52,659 nucleotides of DNA from the NCBI RefSeq assembly GCF_015352445.1, contig NZ_JADKPO010000031.1, positions 1 through 52,659 on the forward strand. Reading direction: 5' to 3'. The position numbers and the translations under genes are program-made. The notes under the pieces are model-generated. The model was not told the DNA's origin. It did not search any database and was given only the letters and a program-made list of their open reading frames with translations. Numbering within the stretch: the stretch's first letter is position 1; every line of letters begins with the position of its first letter. This document shows, piece after piece, positions 33,987 to 41,754 of this stretch. The DNA is from Nocardioides agariphilus (GTDB taxonomy: Bacteria > Actinomycetota > Actinomycetes > Propionibacteriales > Nocardioidaceae).

Positions 33987-34949
33987 TCAGCGCTCACGAC
34001 GTCGGATCTCCTCGGTGACGGCGGGCAGGACGGTGTGCAGGTCTCCCACGACCCCGAGGTCGGCGAGCTCGAAGATAGGCGCGTCCGGGTCTCGGTTGAC
34101 CGCGACGATCGCCCGTGAGGTCTGCATCCCGGCGCGGTGCTGGATCGCGCCGGAGATGCCCGCGGCGACGTAGAGCTGGGGCGAGACGGTCTTCCCCGTC
34201 TGACCCACTTGGAAGGAGTGCGGGGCCCAGCCGGAATCCACGGCCGCCTTCGAAGCCCCGACGGCCGCGCCAAGCGCGTCCGCGAGCGCTTCGACGGGCG
34301 CGAAGTCGCCGCCCGTCCCGCGTCCGCCCGACACGACGACCGAGGCCTCGGTGAGCTCGGGACGCGCCGACCGCTCCCGGGGCTGCCGAGCCACGACCCG
34401 GGCCGAGCGAGCCGCGTCGGAGAACGTCGTGGTCACCGGCCTCACCTCGGGGTGCGCAGGCTCGGCCACGGGTTCGACCGTGTTGGGCTTCACCGTGATG
34501 ACGGGGGTTCCCCGAGTGACGCGGGCCCGGACCTCGTAGCCACCGCCGAACGCCGAGTGGGTCGTCACCGCGGCGCCGTCCACGACGTCGACGCCGACGG
34601 CGTCGGTGAGGAGGCCGGAGTCGGTGCGCACCGCCAGGCGGGCCGCGACCTCCTTTCCCTCCGGGGTGGAGCCGATGAGGACGACGGTCGGAGTCGTCGA
34701 GCGCACGAGTTGTTCCAGCGCCTCGGCGAGGGGTGCCACCGAGAACTGCTCGACGGTTTCGTCCTGGACCACGTAGACAGCCCGCGCCCCGTGCTCGCCC
34801 AGGAGCCGGACCGTCTCGTCGGGCAGGGGGTCGGGACTGGCGTAGACCGCGGACGGCTCGCCGAGCCGTCGTGCGATGGTGAGCAGTTCGAGGGTGGAGC
34901 GTCGGACGACGCCGTCGAGGTGGTCGACGAGGACGAGGACCTCTGGCAT
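33987..34949 (-). CDS. etfA: Electron transfer flavoprotein alpha subunit
   Basis: The 320-aa FAD-binding subunit carries the ETF-alpha C-terminal signature: VVSGGRGTGG, GQTGKTVSPQLYVAAGISG and AIQHRAGM with following AIVAVNRDPDAPIF. It accepts electrons from the acyl-CoA dehydrogenase of this island and passes them to the respiratory chain. The ATG at 34949 follows AAGGAGG. It lies 11 bp behind etfB and ends 21 bp from the decay zone. Confidence 0.95.
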   Translation of the reverse strand: MPEVLVLVDHLDGVVRRSTLELLTIARRLGEPSAVYASPDPLPDETVRLLGEHGARAVYVVQDETVEQFSVAPLAEALEQLVRSTTPTVVLIGSTPEGKEVAARLAVRTDSGLLTDAVGVDVVDGAAVTTHSAFGGGYEVRARVTRGTPVITVKPNTVEPVAEPAHPEVRPVTTTFSDAARSARVVARQPRERSARPELTEASVVVSGGRGTGGDFAPVEALADALGAAVGASKAAVDSGWAPHSFQVGQTGKTVSPQLYVAAGISGAIQHRAGMQTSRAIVAVNRDPDAPIFELADLGVVGDLHTVLPAVTEEIRRRER

Positions 34950-34960
34950 TGCAGCCTCCT

Positions 34961-35761
34961 TCAGATGAAACGGTTCGACGTCAGGAAGCCGACTAGCGCG
35001 TCGACGCCGGCACCGTCTACGTCTCGCACGACGACGCCGGCGGACCTCGGCGGCCGGGGTGCGACGTCGTCGACCACCGACCACGAGGCCGCGGCGCCCA
35101 CAAGGGTGGCGTCGACGTCGAGGTCGGCCAACGAGACGACGTCGACCGGCTTCTTCTTGGCCGCGACGATCGCCTTGAACGACGGGTACCGGGCTTCGCC
35201 CGACTGATCGGTGACCGAGAGGACCGCCGGCAGCGTCGCACCGATCACCTCGCGGGCGTGGTCGCCGTCGCGGCGGGCGCGGATCTCGCCATCGCGCACC
35301 TCGACGAGAGACGCGAGCGTCACCTGGGGCAGGCCGAGACGCTCGGCGAGCATGGCCGGGACCACCCCCATGCCGGCGTCGGTCGAGGCCATCCCGCACA
35401 CGACCAGGTCCGGCACTTCGCCGCCGGCCGCCCACCGGGCGGCTGCGGCCAGGACCAGGGAGGTGGCCAGCGCGTCCGAACCCGCCAAGGCGTCGTCGAT
35501 CACATGGACGCCGCGGTCGGCACCCATCTGGAGTGCCTTGCGGATCGCCTCGACTGCGCGAGCCGGCCCCATCGAGACGACCGCGACGACCACGTCGTCG
35601 GGCGCCGGCGCCCGGTCCTTCAGGCGCAGCGCCTGCTCGACGGCGTACTCGTCCAACTCCGACAGCAGTCCGTCGACGCTGCGGTCGACGGTGCGCTCGG
35701 GGGTGAACCTCCGATCGGCGGTCGCGTCGGGGACGTGCTTAATGCACGCGACGACCTGCAT
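34961..35761 (-). CDS. etfB: Electron transfer flavoprotein beta subunit
   Basis: The 266-aa ETF-beta/FixA-type protein has the N-terminal VVACIKHVPDA, SELDEYAVEQALRLKD and VVCGMASTDAGMGVVPAMLAE nucleotide-binding features, plus the recognition-loop region near YPSFKAIVAAKKKPV. The ATG at 35761 follows AAGGAGG. It diverges from the phosphotriesterase-family gene; the palindrome at 35790-35808 sits on its promoter. Confidence 0.95.
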   Translation of the reverse strand: MQVVACIKHVPDATADRRFTPERTVDRSVDGLLSELDEYAVEQALRLKDRAPAPDDVVVAVVSMGPARAVEAIRKALQMGADRGVHVIDDALAGSDALATSLVLAAAARWAAGGEVPDLVVCGMASTDAGMGVVPAMLAERLGLPQVTLASLVEVRDGEIRARRDGDHAREVIGATLPAVLSVTDQSGEARYPSFKAIVAAKKKPVDVVSLADLDVDATLVGAAASWSVVDDVAPRPPRSAGVVVRDVDGAGVDALVGFLTSNRFI

Positions 35762-35789
35762 GGCGAGATCCTCCTTGGATCGCGAAAAA

Positions 35790-35808
35790 TTGTACGACCA
35801 TCATACAA
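35790..35808. promoter_or_regulatory. TTGTAyGA-N3-TCrTACAA palindrome on the etfB promoter
   Basis: TTGTACGACCATCATACAA has 8-nt arms with one mismatch, 29-47 nt upstream of the etfB ATG. On the minus strand it contains TACAAT, which could serve as the -10, so a bound protein would block etfBA. TetR and GntR/FCD proteins both use such sites. The GntR encoded at 52328 is a candidate. Confidence 0.5.
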
Positions 35809-35895
35809 CACGCGCGAAGTGTCACCGTGACGCGTCCGGCCCTCGGGGGGTGCTTGACGCGCTGAAAGCGCTGGGCCAGAATCAGTTGACCGACT

Positions 35896-35918
35896 GTCAG
35901 GTGGTGTGGCGGTCAGAC
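35896..35918 (+). promoter_or_regulatory. 23-bp promoter element, copy 1
   Basis: It runs from GTCAG at 35896 to the core TGGCGGTCAGAC ending at 35918, 21 nt before the phosphotriesterase-family gene. A second copy at 44358-44380 matches it at 19 of 23 positions. A TATAGC at 35921 and GGGAG at 35931 follow. It is probably an operator or activator site of the island. Confidence 0.5.
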
Positions 35919-35939
35919 GATATAGCAATCGGGAGACGC

Positions 35940-36926
35940 ATGACGGACACGCACGAGCGCACCGTGAGCACGACGACCGGCGAGGTCCCGGTCACCGGCC
36001 TGGGCCCCACGCTCATGCACGAGCACCTGTTCGTCTTCGACGCCGAGCTGGAGCGCAACTGGGTGCGCCGCTGGGACCGGGCCGAGCAGGTCGACCTGGC
36101 CGTCCGCAAGCTGGACCGGGCCTACGACCACGGGATCCGGACGGTCGTCGACCTGACCGTAATCGGCCTCGGTCGAGACGTCGAGCTGGTGCGGGAGGTG
36201 GGCGAGCGGACGCGGGTCCAGCTCGTCGTGGCCACCGGTGTCTACACCTTCAACGAGCTGCCTCGTTACGTCACCCAACGAGGGCCCGGCTCCATGAACG
36301 GTGGCCCGGACGTTCTCGGCGCCCTGCTCAAGCGCGACATCGAGGAAGGCATCGCCGGCACCGACGTCCGCGCCTCGGTACTCAAGGTGGCCACCGACGA
36401 GCCCGGTGTCACTCCCGGTGTCGAGCGGATGCTGCGGACCACGGCCCAGGTGCACCGGGAGACGGGTGTGCCGATCATGACGCACGCGAACGCCTCGCTG
36501 CGGCAGGGCCTGGCCCAGCTCGACATCTTCGAGAGCGAGGGCGTGGACCTCTCCCGGGTGGTCATCGGGCACTGCGGGGACAGCAGGGACCTGGACTACC
36601 ACCGCGAGCTCCTCGACCGGGGCGCCTACGTGGGCCTGGACCGGTTCGGCCTGGTCCATCTCCTGCCCGACGAGGACCGCGCCGAGGTCGTGGCCGAGCT
36701 CTGCCGCCAGGGGTACGCCGACCGGCTGGTGCTCTCCCACGACAGCTCGACCTACTCGCACAGCTTCGAGCCCGCGACTCGTGAGCGGCTCGGGGACTGG
36801 GACTACAGCCACATCTCCCGCGTGGTGCTACCGGCGCTGGCCGTGGCCGGCGTCGCCCAGGAGCAGATCGACCAGATGCTGGTGCGCAACCCCATGGCGG
36901 TGCTCGGCCACGACGGCCCGTACTGA
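35940..36926 (+). CDS. Phosphotriesterase-family metal-dependent hydrolase (probable lactonase)
   Basis: The 328-aa TIM-barrel amidohydrolase has the full binuclear metal set of the PTE family: His27 and His29 (MHEHL), bridging Lys149 (LKVAT), His182 (THANA), His211 (GHCGD) and Asp268 (HDSS). Bacterial PTE homologues are mostly lactonases or esterases. In this island of CoA-dependent acid catabolism, a lactone- or ester-opening step is the natural guess. The ATG at 35940 is preceded by GGGAG. It is the first gene on the plus strand, divergent from etfB. Confidence 0.88.
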   Translation: MTDTHERTVSTTTGEVPVTGLGPTLMHEHLFVFDAELERNWVRRWDRAEQVDLAVRKLDRAYDHGIRTVVDLTVIGLGRDVELVREVGERTRVQLVVATGVYTFNELPRYVTQRGPGSMNGGPDVLGALLKRDIEEGIAGTDVRASVLKVATDEPGVTPGVERMLRTTAQVHRETGVPIMTHANASLRQGLAQLDIFESEGVDLSRVVIGHCGDSRDLDYHRELLDRGAYVGLDRFGLVHLLPDEDRAEVVAELCRQGYADRLVLSHDSSTYSHSFEPATRERLGDWDYSHISRVVLPALAVAGVAQEQIDQMLVRNPMAVLGHDGPY

Positions 36927-36978
36927 CCCCTGGCCGGCGAGACGCAATGCCCGAGACGCAAGGACTGGAGAGAGTCAC

Positions 36979-38172
36979 GTGAGCATGGCCCTCGACGACC
37001 TCGTGGTCCTGGACCTCGGCCAGATCTATAACGGCCCCTACTGTTCCCTGCTGCTGGCGCACATGGGAGCGCGGGTGATCAAGATCGAACCGCCCGACGG
37101 CGAGAGCATGCGGCAACGCCTGCCGGGGGAGGAGATCCCTGCGTTCGTCCTGATGAACTCCCACCGCGAGGGGCTCGCGCTCGACCTCAAGGACCCCGAC
37201 GGGCACGACATCTTCATGCGCCTGGTGGCCGAGGCCGACGTGGTGATCGAGAACTACGCCGAGGGCACGATGGAGCGCCTCGGCATCGGCTACGACGCGC
37301 TGGCCGCCGTGAACCCCCGCATCATCGTCGGTTCCGGGAAGGGCTTCGATCCGGAGGGGCCATGGGCCGGCCGGCTGGCCATGGACCTGACCGTGCAGGC
37401 GATGACCGCTGTCATGTCTGTTACTGGCTTCCCGGACATGCCACCGGTGAAGGCAGGCGCCCAGATCGCCGACATCATGGGCGGCGTCACCCTCGCGGTC
37501 GGCGTCCTCGGGGCCCTGCACCAGCGGTCGCGGACGGGCGAGGGGCAACACGTCAAGGTTTCCATGCAGGACGCGGTCATCCCGGCGCTGGCGTCCAACA
37601 TCGCGGGCTACCTCGAGACCGGCGGCACGCTCCCGGAGCGCACCGGCAACCGGCAGAACGGCCTGGCGGTGGCGCCGTACAACGTCTATCCCACCTCCGA
37701 CGGCTGGGTGGCGATCTTCTGCGTGAGCGAGCCGCACTGGCACAAGCTGCTCGACGTCATGGGCGAGCGCGACCGGTTCGGCGGTGAGGAGTTCGCGACG
37801 ATGCCGCGGCGGGCCGCGCGCATGGACGAGATCGATGCGGTCGTGGAGTCGTGGACGAAGGTGCGGACGGTCGAGGAGATCCTCGAGATCCTCGACGCCT
37901 CCCGCATCCCCAGTGCGCCGCTGCTGCACGTCTCGGACCTGCTCGAGAGCCAGTGGTTCCGCCGCGACGGCGGGATGCTGGAGCACGTTCCCCATCCGAC
38001 GCTGCACGACGCGCGGGCGTTCGGGAGCCCCATCAGGCTGAGCGCGAGCGAGCGACGCGCCATCACGCGTGCGCCGTACATCGGCGAGCACACCGGACTT
38101 GTCCTCTCGGGGGACCTCGGGTTGACCGACGACGAGATCGCGGACCTGCGACGGCGAGGAGTCGTGAAGTGA
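36979..38172 (+). CDS. CaiB/BaiF class III CoA-transferase
   Basis: The 397-aa protein has the family III fold: N-terminal VVLDLGQIYNGPYCSLLLAH, IENYAEGTMERLG, and catalytic Asp165 in QIADIMGG. It would move CoA from a donor thioester to the carboxylate substrate, the activation step. The GTG at 36979 follows GGAGAG; an ATG two codons later is an alternative. Its stop is 65 bp before the crotonase gene. Confidence 0.92.
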   Translation: MSMALDDLVVLDLGQIYNGPYCSLLLAHMGARVIKIEPPDGESMRQRLPGEEIPAFVLMNSHREGLALDLKDPDGHDIFMRLVAEADVVIENYAEGTMERLGIGYDALAAVNPRIIVGSGKGFDPEGPWAGRLAMDLTVQAMTAVMSVTGFPDMPPVKAGAQIADIMGGVTLAVGVLGALHQRSRTGEGQHVKVSMQDAVIPALASNIAGYLETGGTLPERTGNRQNGLAVAPYNVYPTSDGWVAIFCVSEPHWHKLLDVMGERDRFGGEEFATMPRRAARMDEIDAVVESWTKVRTVEEILEILDASRIPSAPLLHVSDLLESQWFRRDGGMLEHVPHPTLHDARAFGSPIRLSASERRAITRAPYIGEHTGLVLSGDLGLTDDEIADLRRRGVVK

Positions 38173-38237
38173 CCCGCGGCCGGAGCCTCGCGCCCGGACC
38201 CCGCTGATTCCACCGCTGGACGAGAAGGAGCGAGAGC

Positions 38238-39011
38238 ATGGCCATCGACCTCGAAGTCGACGCAGGCGTCGCCGTCATCACCATCAACCGGCCGGAGCGC
38301 CTGAACGCGATGGACCAGCCGGCCTACGAGGCGCTGACCCAGGCCTGGTGCCGGGTCCGCGACGACGACGACATCCGGACCGCGGTGATCACCGGGGCCG
38401 GCGACCGCTCGTTCTCGGTGGGCGCCGACCTGAAGAGCCAGTTCCGTGACCGACGAGACCTGAGCCAGCTGTTCAAGACCCAGCAGGGCCTGCTGCTGAA
38501 CCGGGGCCTGGAGATCTGGAAGCCGGTGATCGCCGCGGTCAACGGTTATTGCCTGGGAGGTGGCATGACGCTGCTCCTGGCGACCGACATCCGGGTGGCG
38601 GTGCCGGAGGCGACGTTCGGGCTGTCGGAGGTCAAGCGCGGGCTGCTCGCCGGCAACGGTGCGACGCAGCGGCTGCTGAGCCAGATCCCGTATGCAGTGG
38701 CCATGAAGCTGCTGCTCACGGGGGAGGCGATCAGCGCCGAGGAGGCCCAGCGGTGGGGTCTGATCAACGACGTCGTCGAGCGCGACCAGCTGCTCGACCG
38801 GGCGATTTCCTACGCCCGCCAGCTGGCCGCCGGCGCCCCGCTCGCCATCCAGGCGACCAAGGAGGCGGCTCTGCGCGCCCGTGAGATGAGCTGGAACGGC
38901 GGCTTCCGGCTCGAGGAGATGTTCTCGCAGCTGCTCTTCTTCAGCGACGACGCGCAGGAGGGCCCGGCCGCCTTCAGCGAGAAGCGGCCACCGGAGTTCC
39001 ACGGACGATGA
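38238..39011 (+). CDS. Enoyl-CoA hydratase/isomerase (crotonase) with altered active site
   Basis: The 257-aa crotonase has both oxyanion-hole segments (FSVGADL, residues 59-65, and GYCLGGGM, 103-110). Of the two catalytic glutamates of classical hydratases, the second is present (Glu131 in FGLSEV), but the first is Thr111 (GGGMT instead of GGGCE). This pattern is seen in crotonases with isomerase, hydrolase or other activities, so simple hydration should not be assumed. The ATG at 38238 follows GAAGGAG. The stop codon lies in the first unit of a 13-bp repeat. Confidence 0.9.
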   Translation: MAIDLEVDAGVAVITINRPERLNAMDQPAYEALTQAWCRVRDDDDIRTAVITGAGDRSFSVGADLKSQFRDRRDLSQLFKTQQGLLLNRGLEIWKPVIAAVNGYCLGGGMTLLLATDIRVAVPEATFGLSEVKRGLLAGNGATQRLLSQIPYAVAMKLLLTGEAISAEEAQRWGLINDVVERDQLLDRAISYARQLAAGAPLAIQATKEAALRAREMSWNGGFRLEEMFSQLLFFSDDAQEGPAAFSEKRPPEFHGR

Positions 39012-39058
39012 CCAAGGGCGATGACCAAGGGCGATGACCAAGAGCGATGACCAAGAGC
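39007..39058 (+). repeat. 13-bp tandem repeat x4 with ATGA in every unit
   Basis: GATGACCAAGGGC occurs twice, then GATGACCAAGAGC twice. The first unit contains the TGA of the crotonase gene. The units put overlapping start/stop codons (ATGA) in all three frames just before the next gene. Confidence 0.9.
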
Positions 39059-39078
39059 GATGAAGGAGTGATGGAGCG

Positions 39079-39459
39079 ATGAGCATCCGCATGGACAAGG
39101 AGTGGCTCCCGTTCACGCCGGAGCAGGTGGCCGACGCGCCGGGCCACATGGGCGTCTACCAGATCGCCGACGCCGACCGACAGCTCCTCGACATCGGGCG
39201 GGCCGGCGGGGGGACCCGTTTCGGCCTGCGCGGCGAGTTGACGCAGGCGCTGGAGAGATGGGGTGACCGGGGGAGGTACTTCCGCTTCGAAGTCAACCTC
39301 GGCTACTGGAGCCGGCATCAGGAGCTGCTCATGCTGGCGCTCCACGACCACGGACACCTGCCCGAGGGCTGCTCGGAGGAGCAGGCGGCCCAGCTCGGGC
39401 GCATCAGTCCCCACCCCGGAAACGACGGCGCCGCCCGGCCCTCGTCGCGCACCGTCTAG
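39079..39459 (+). CDS. Small GIY-YIG-like domain protein (DUF7508-like)
   Basis: The 126-aa protein has GVYQIAD (GIY position) followed by LLDIGRAGGGTRFGLRGEL (degenerate YIG, with Arg and Gly-Leu-Arg-Gly after it), then EVNLGYWSRHQELLML, which includes a conserved Glu. I recall small proteins of this kind in acyl-CoA catabolic clusters, and do not assign a nuclease or other function. The ATG at 39079 follows AAGGAGTGATGGAGCG. It lies 19 bp before the acyl-CoA dehydrogenase gene, so it is co-transcribed. Confidence 0.72.
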   Translation: MSIRMDKEWLPFTPEQVADAPGHMGVYQIADADRQLLDIGRAGGGTRFGLRGELTQALERWGDRGRYFRFEVNLGYWSRHQELLMLALHDHGHLPEGCSEEQAAQLGRISPHPGNDGAARPSSRTV

Positions 39460-39478
39460 AGATCAGGAGAGACACCCC

Positions 39479-40645
39479 ATGGACTTCAAGCTCGACGAAG
39501 AGCAGCAGGCCGTCGTCGACAACGTGCGGCGATTCGTCCGCGAGGAGGTCGTGCCGCTCGAGATGGGCCTCGACCCCGATGCCGACGAGTTGCCTCACGA
39601 GGACTTCAAACGCCTCAGCGACAAGGTCAGGGCGATGGGCCTGTACGCCCTGGACGTGCCGGAGGAGTTCGGCGGGCCGGGTCTGGACCTGGTGACCCGG
39701 GCGGCGATGGCGTTCGAGATGTCCCAGCATCGGGCCGGTCTCTACGCGCCGTGCTACGGCACGTTCGGGGGCGTGGGTCTCCTGCACCTCTTCTCCGGCA
39801 GCGAGGAGCAGAAGAAGAAGTACCTCGAACCCTTGCTCCGTGGTGAGTTGACCAGCTTCTTCGCGCTCACCGAGCCGTCGGGCGGCAGCGACCCCGCCCG
39901 CGCGATCGAAACCCGGGCGGTGCAGGATGGCGACGAGTGGGTGCTCAACGGCTCCAAGCTCTACATCAGCGGTGCCGACAAGGCCGACTTCGGCATCACG
40001 TTCGCGCGCACCGGGTCGGAGAAGAGCCGTGACAACATCACCTGCTTCATCATCGAGTCGGGCTGGCCAGGCTTCCACGTGCGCCGGGTCGTCCACACCA
40101 TGCGCAGCAGCCACTACGCGACCGAGCTGCAGTACGAGAACCTGCGCGTACCAGCGGCCAACGTGCTGGGTGAGGTGGGCAAGGGCTTCAGCCTCGCCTC
40201 GGGCTCTCTGCTGCGGGAGCGCCTCCCGTACGCCGCGCTCTCGCTCGGCCCCGCGATTCGGGCCCAGGAGATGTGCATCCAGTGGATCAAGGACCGCCAC
40301 GTCTTCGGCGCACCGCTGGCCTCGAAGCAGGCGATCCAGTGGATGATCGTCGACAACGAGATGGACATCCGCCAGGCCCGCTGGGTGGTGCTGGACGCGG
40401 CACAGAAGGCCGACCGGGGTGAGCCGTTCCGCATGGAGGCGGCCATGGCCAAGCTCGCCGCGACCGAGGCGGCCGGTCGTGTCGTGGACCGTGCGATCCA
40501 GATCCACGGCGGCGCCGGCGTCACCAAGGACTTCCCGTTCGAGCGGTGGTACCGCGAGCTGCGCATCCGGCGCATCGGCGAGGGCCCCAGCGAGGTGCAG
40601 CGGCTGATCATGGCGCGCGAGCTGATCGGCGGCTCGTTCAAGTGA
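39479..40645 (+). CDS. Acyl-CoA dehydrogenase
   Basis: The 388-aa flavoenzyme has the ACAD order: N-terminal helices, the FAD/substrate loop FFALTEPSGGSDPARAIET, the beta domain, and the C-terminal IQIHGGAGVTKDFPFERWY. The catalytic base is Glu368 in GEGPSEVQ. It introduces an alpha,beta double bond in the CoA-activated substrate; electrons go to EtfAB encoded nearby. The ATG at 39479 follows AGGAGAG. It overlaps the next gene by GTGA. Confidence 0.95.
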   Translation: MDFKLDEEQQAVVDNVRRFVREEVVPLEMGLDPDADELPHEDFKRLSDKVRAMGLYALDVPEEFGGPGLDLVTRAAMAFEMSQHRAGLYAPCYGTFGGVGLLHLFSGSEEQKKKYLEPLLRGELTSFFALTEPSGGSDPARAIETRAVQDGDEWVLNGSKLYISGADKADFGITFARTGSEKSRDNITCFIIESGWPGFHVRRVVHTMRSSHYATELQYENLRVPAANVLGEVGKGFSLASGSLLRERLPYAALSLGPAIRAQEMCIQWIKDRHVFGAPLASKQAIQWMIVDNEMDIRQARWVVLDAAQKADRGEPFRMEAAMAKLAATEAAGRVVDRAIQIHGGAGVTKDFPFERWYRELRIRRIGEGPSEVQRLIMARELIGGSFK

Positions 40646-41754
40646 CCCGTCCCGCGGCCGCACCGGCTCCGGCCGGTGCAGCCGCGCGGCCGACGCCCCG
40701 GTTCTCGGTGCGGCCACCCATGTTGACGCGGGCCGAGGTCGAGACCGATGTCCGCGCCCTGCTGGCCTGGGCCGAGCGGGCCGAGGCGTTGGGCTTCGAC
40801 GCCGTCTTCATCGGTGACCGACTGCTCGCCCAGGCGCGATCGCGCTCCCAGGTCGTCTACAACGGATCGGGGCTGGACCCCCTGGTGACTCTCTCGGCTA
40901 TCGCTGCTCGCACGACCCGTCTCGGGCTCGGGACCCTGATCTACAACGTCCCCTTCCGGCATCCGATCCAGGTGGCGAAGTCGTTCGCTTCCCTGGACGT
41001 CATGAGCGGCGGACGGCTCATCTTCGGGGCGGGCCTCGGCTGGAGCGAGGCGGAGTTCGCGGCGCTCGGCATCGCGATGCGCGAGCGCGGTCGCCTGTTC
41101 GAGGAGGCCATCCCGCTGCTGCGAAGCCTGTGGTGCGGGGACGTCGTGACCCATCGTGGGCGCTGGCGCCTGGACGACGTGCAGATCGCTCCCGCATCAC
41201 CGATGCCCGGAGGACCGCCCATCTGGATGGCGTCGTTCGCCCCCAGCCACTCGTTGGACTTCTCGTCGGGCATCTCCCCAGCCATCGCCAGGGCCCTGCG
41301 CCGCGTCGGGCGCCTGGCCGACGCCTGGGTCCCGATGACCTACTCCGCCTCGGCGCGTAGACACCTGTCGTCGCGGGACGCCGCGGCCGCCTGGGCACTG
41401 GTCGGCGCGGGAGCCGACGAGGCCGGACGCGATCTGTCGGCGGTCAAGGTGATCCAGTCCGAGTGGGTCTACGTCCTCACCGATGCCGGTTCCCGCGACC
41501 GCTGCCGCCGGGCGCTCTCGGCGTACTTCACCGGCGACTGGGACGACGCCGTGCGGACCTACGTCATCGGCTCCGCGGACGAGGTCGCCGAGAGGCTCGC
41601 GGGCCTGAGCGCCGACATAGGTCACGTCGATGGCTTCGTCTTCACCCCGATCAGCAACGAACCCGACCAGCTCGCGCTGCTGGCCGACCTCCGGTCGTCG
41701 GTCGCGCCCGTCCTGTCGACGTCCTCGCCCCTCGTCCCGGAAGGTTCCGCATGA
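40642..41754 (+). CDS. LLM-class (F420- or FMN-dependent) oxidoreductase
   Basis: The 370-aa luciferase-like TIM barrel has AERAEALGFDAVFIGDRLL, TTRLGLGTLIYN, HPIQVAKSFASLDVMSGGR and FGAGLGWSEAEFAALG, typical of actinobacterial F420-dependent enzymes. Related flavin monooxygenases of this fold perform Baeyer-Villiger reactions. Together with the lactonase-like PTE gene, that would allow ketone to lactone to hydroxy acid, a speculative link. The GTG start at 40642 overlaps the ACAD stop; the first ~20 residues are Ala/Pro-rich and may not all be native. The stop overlaps the next gene by ATGA. Confidence 0.88.
   Translation: MTRPAAAPAPAGAAARPTPRFSVRPPMLTRAEVETDVRALLAWAERAEALGFDAVFIGDRLLAQARSRSQVVYNGSGLDPLVTLSAIAARTTRLGLGTLIYNVPFRHPIQVAKSFASLDVMSGGRLIFGAGLGWSEAEFAALGIAMRERGRLFEEAIPLLRSLWCGDVVTHRGRWRLDDVQIAPASPMPGGPPIWMASFAPSHSLDFSSGISPAIARALRRVGRLADAWVPMTYSASARRHLSSRDAAAAWALVGAGADEAGRDLSAVKVIQSEWVYVLTDAGSRDRCRRALSAYFTGDWDDAVRTYVIGSADEVAERLAGLSADIGHVDGFVFTPISNEPDQLALLADLRSSVAPVLSTSSPLVPEGSA

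Noticed and set aside
39007-39058. A CRISPR-like or other functional repeat array
   Set aside because: Units are contiguous 13-mers without spacers, so it is a simple tandem repeat.
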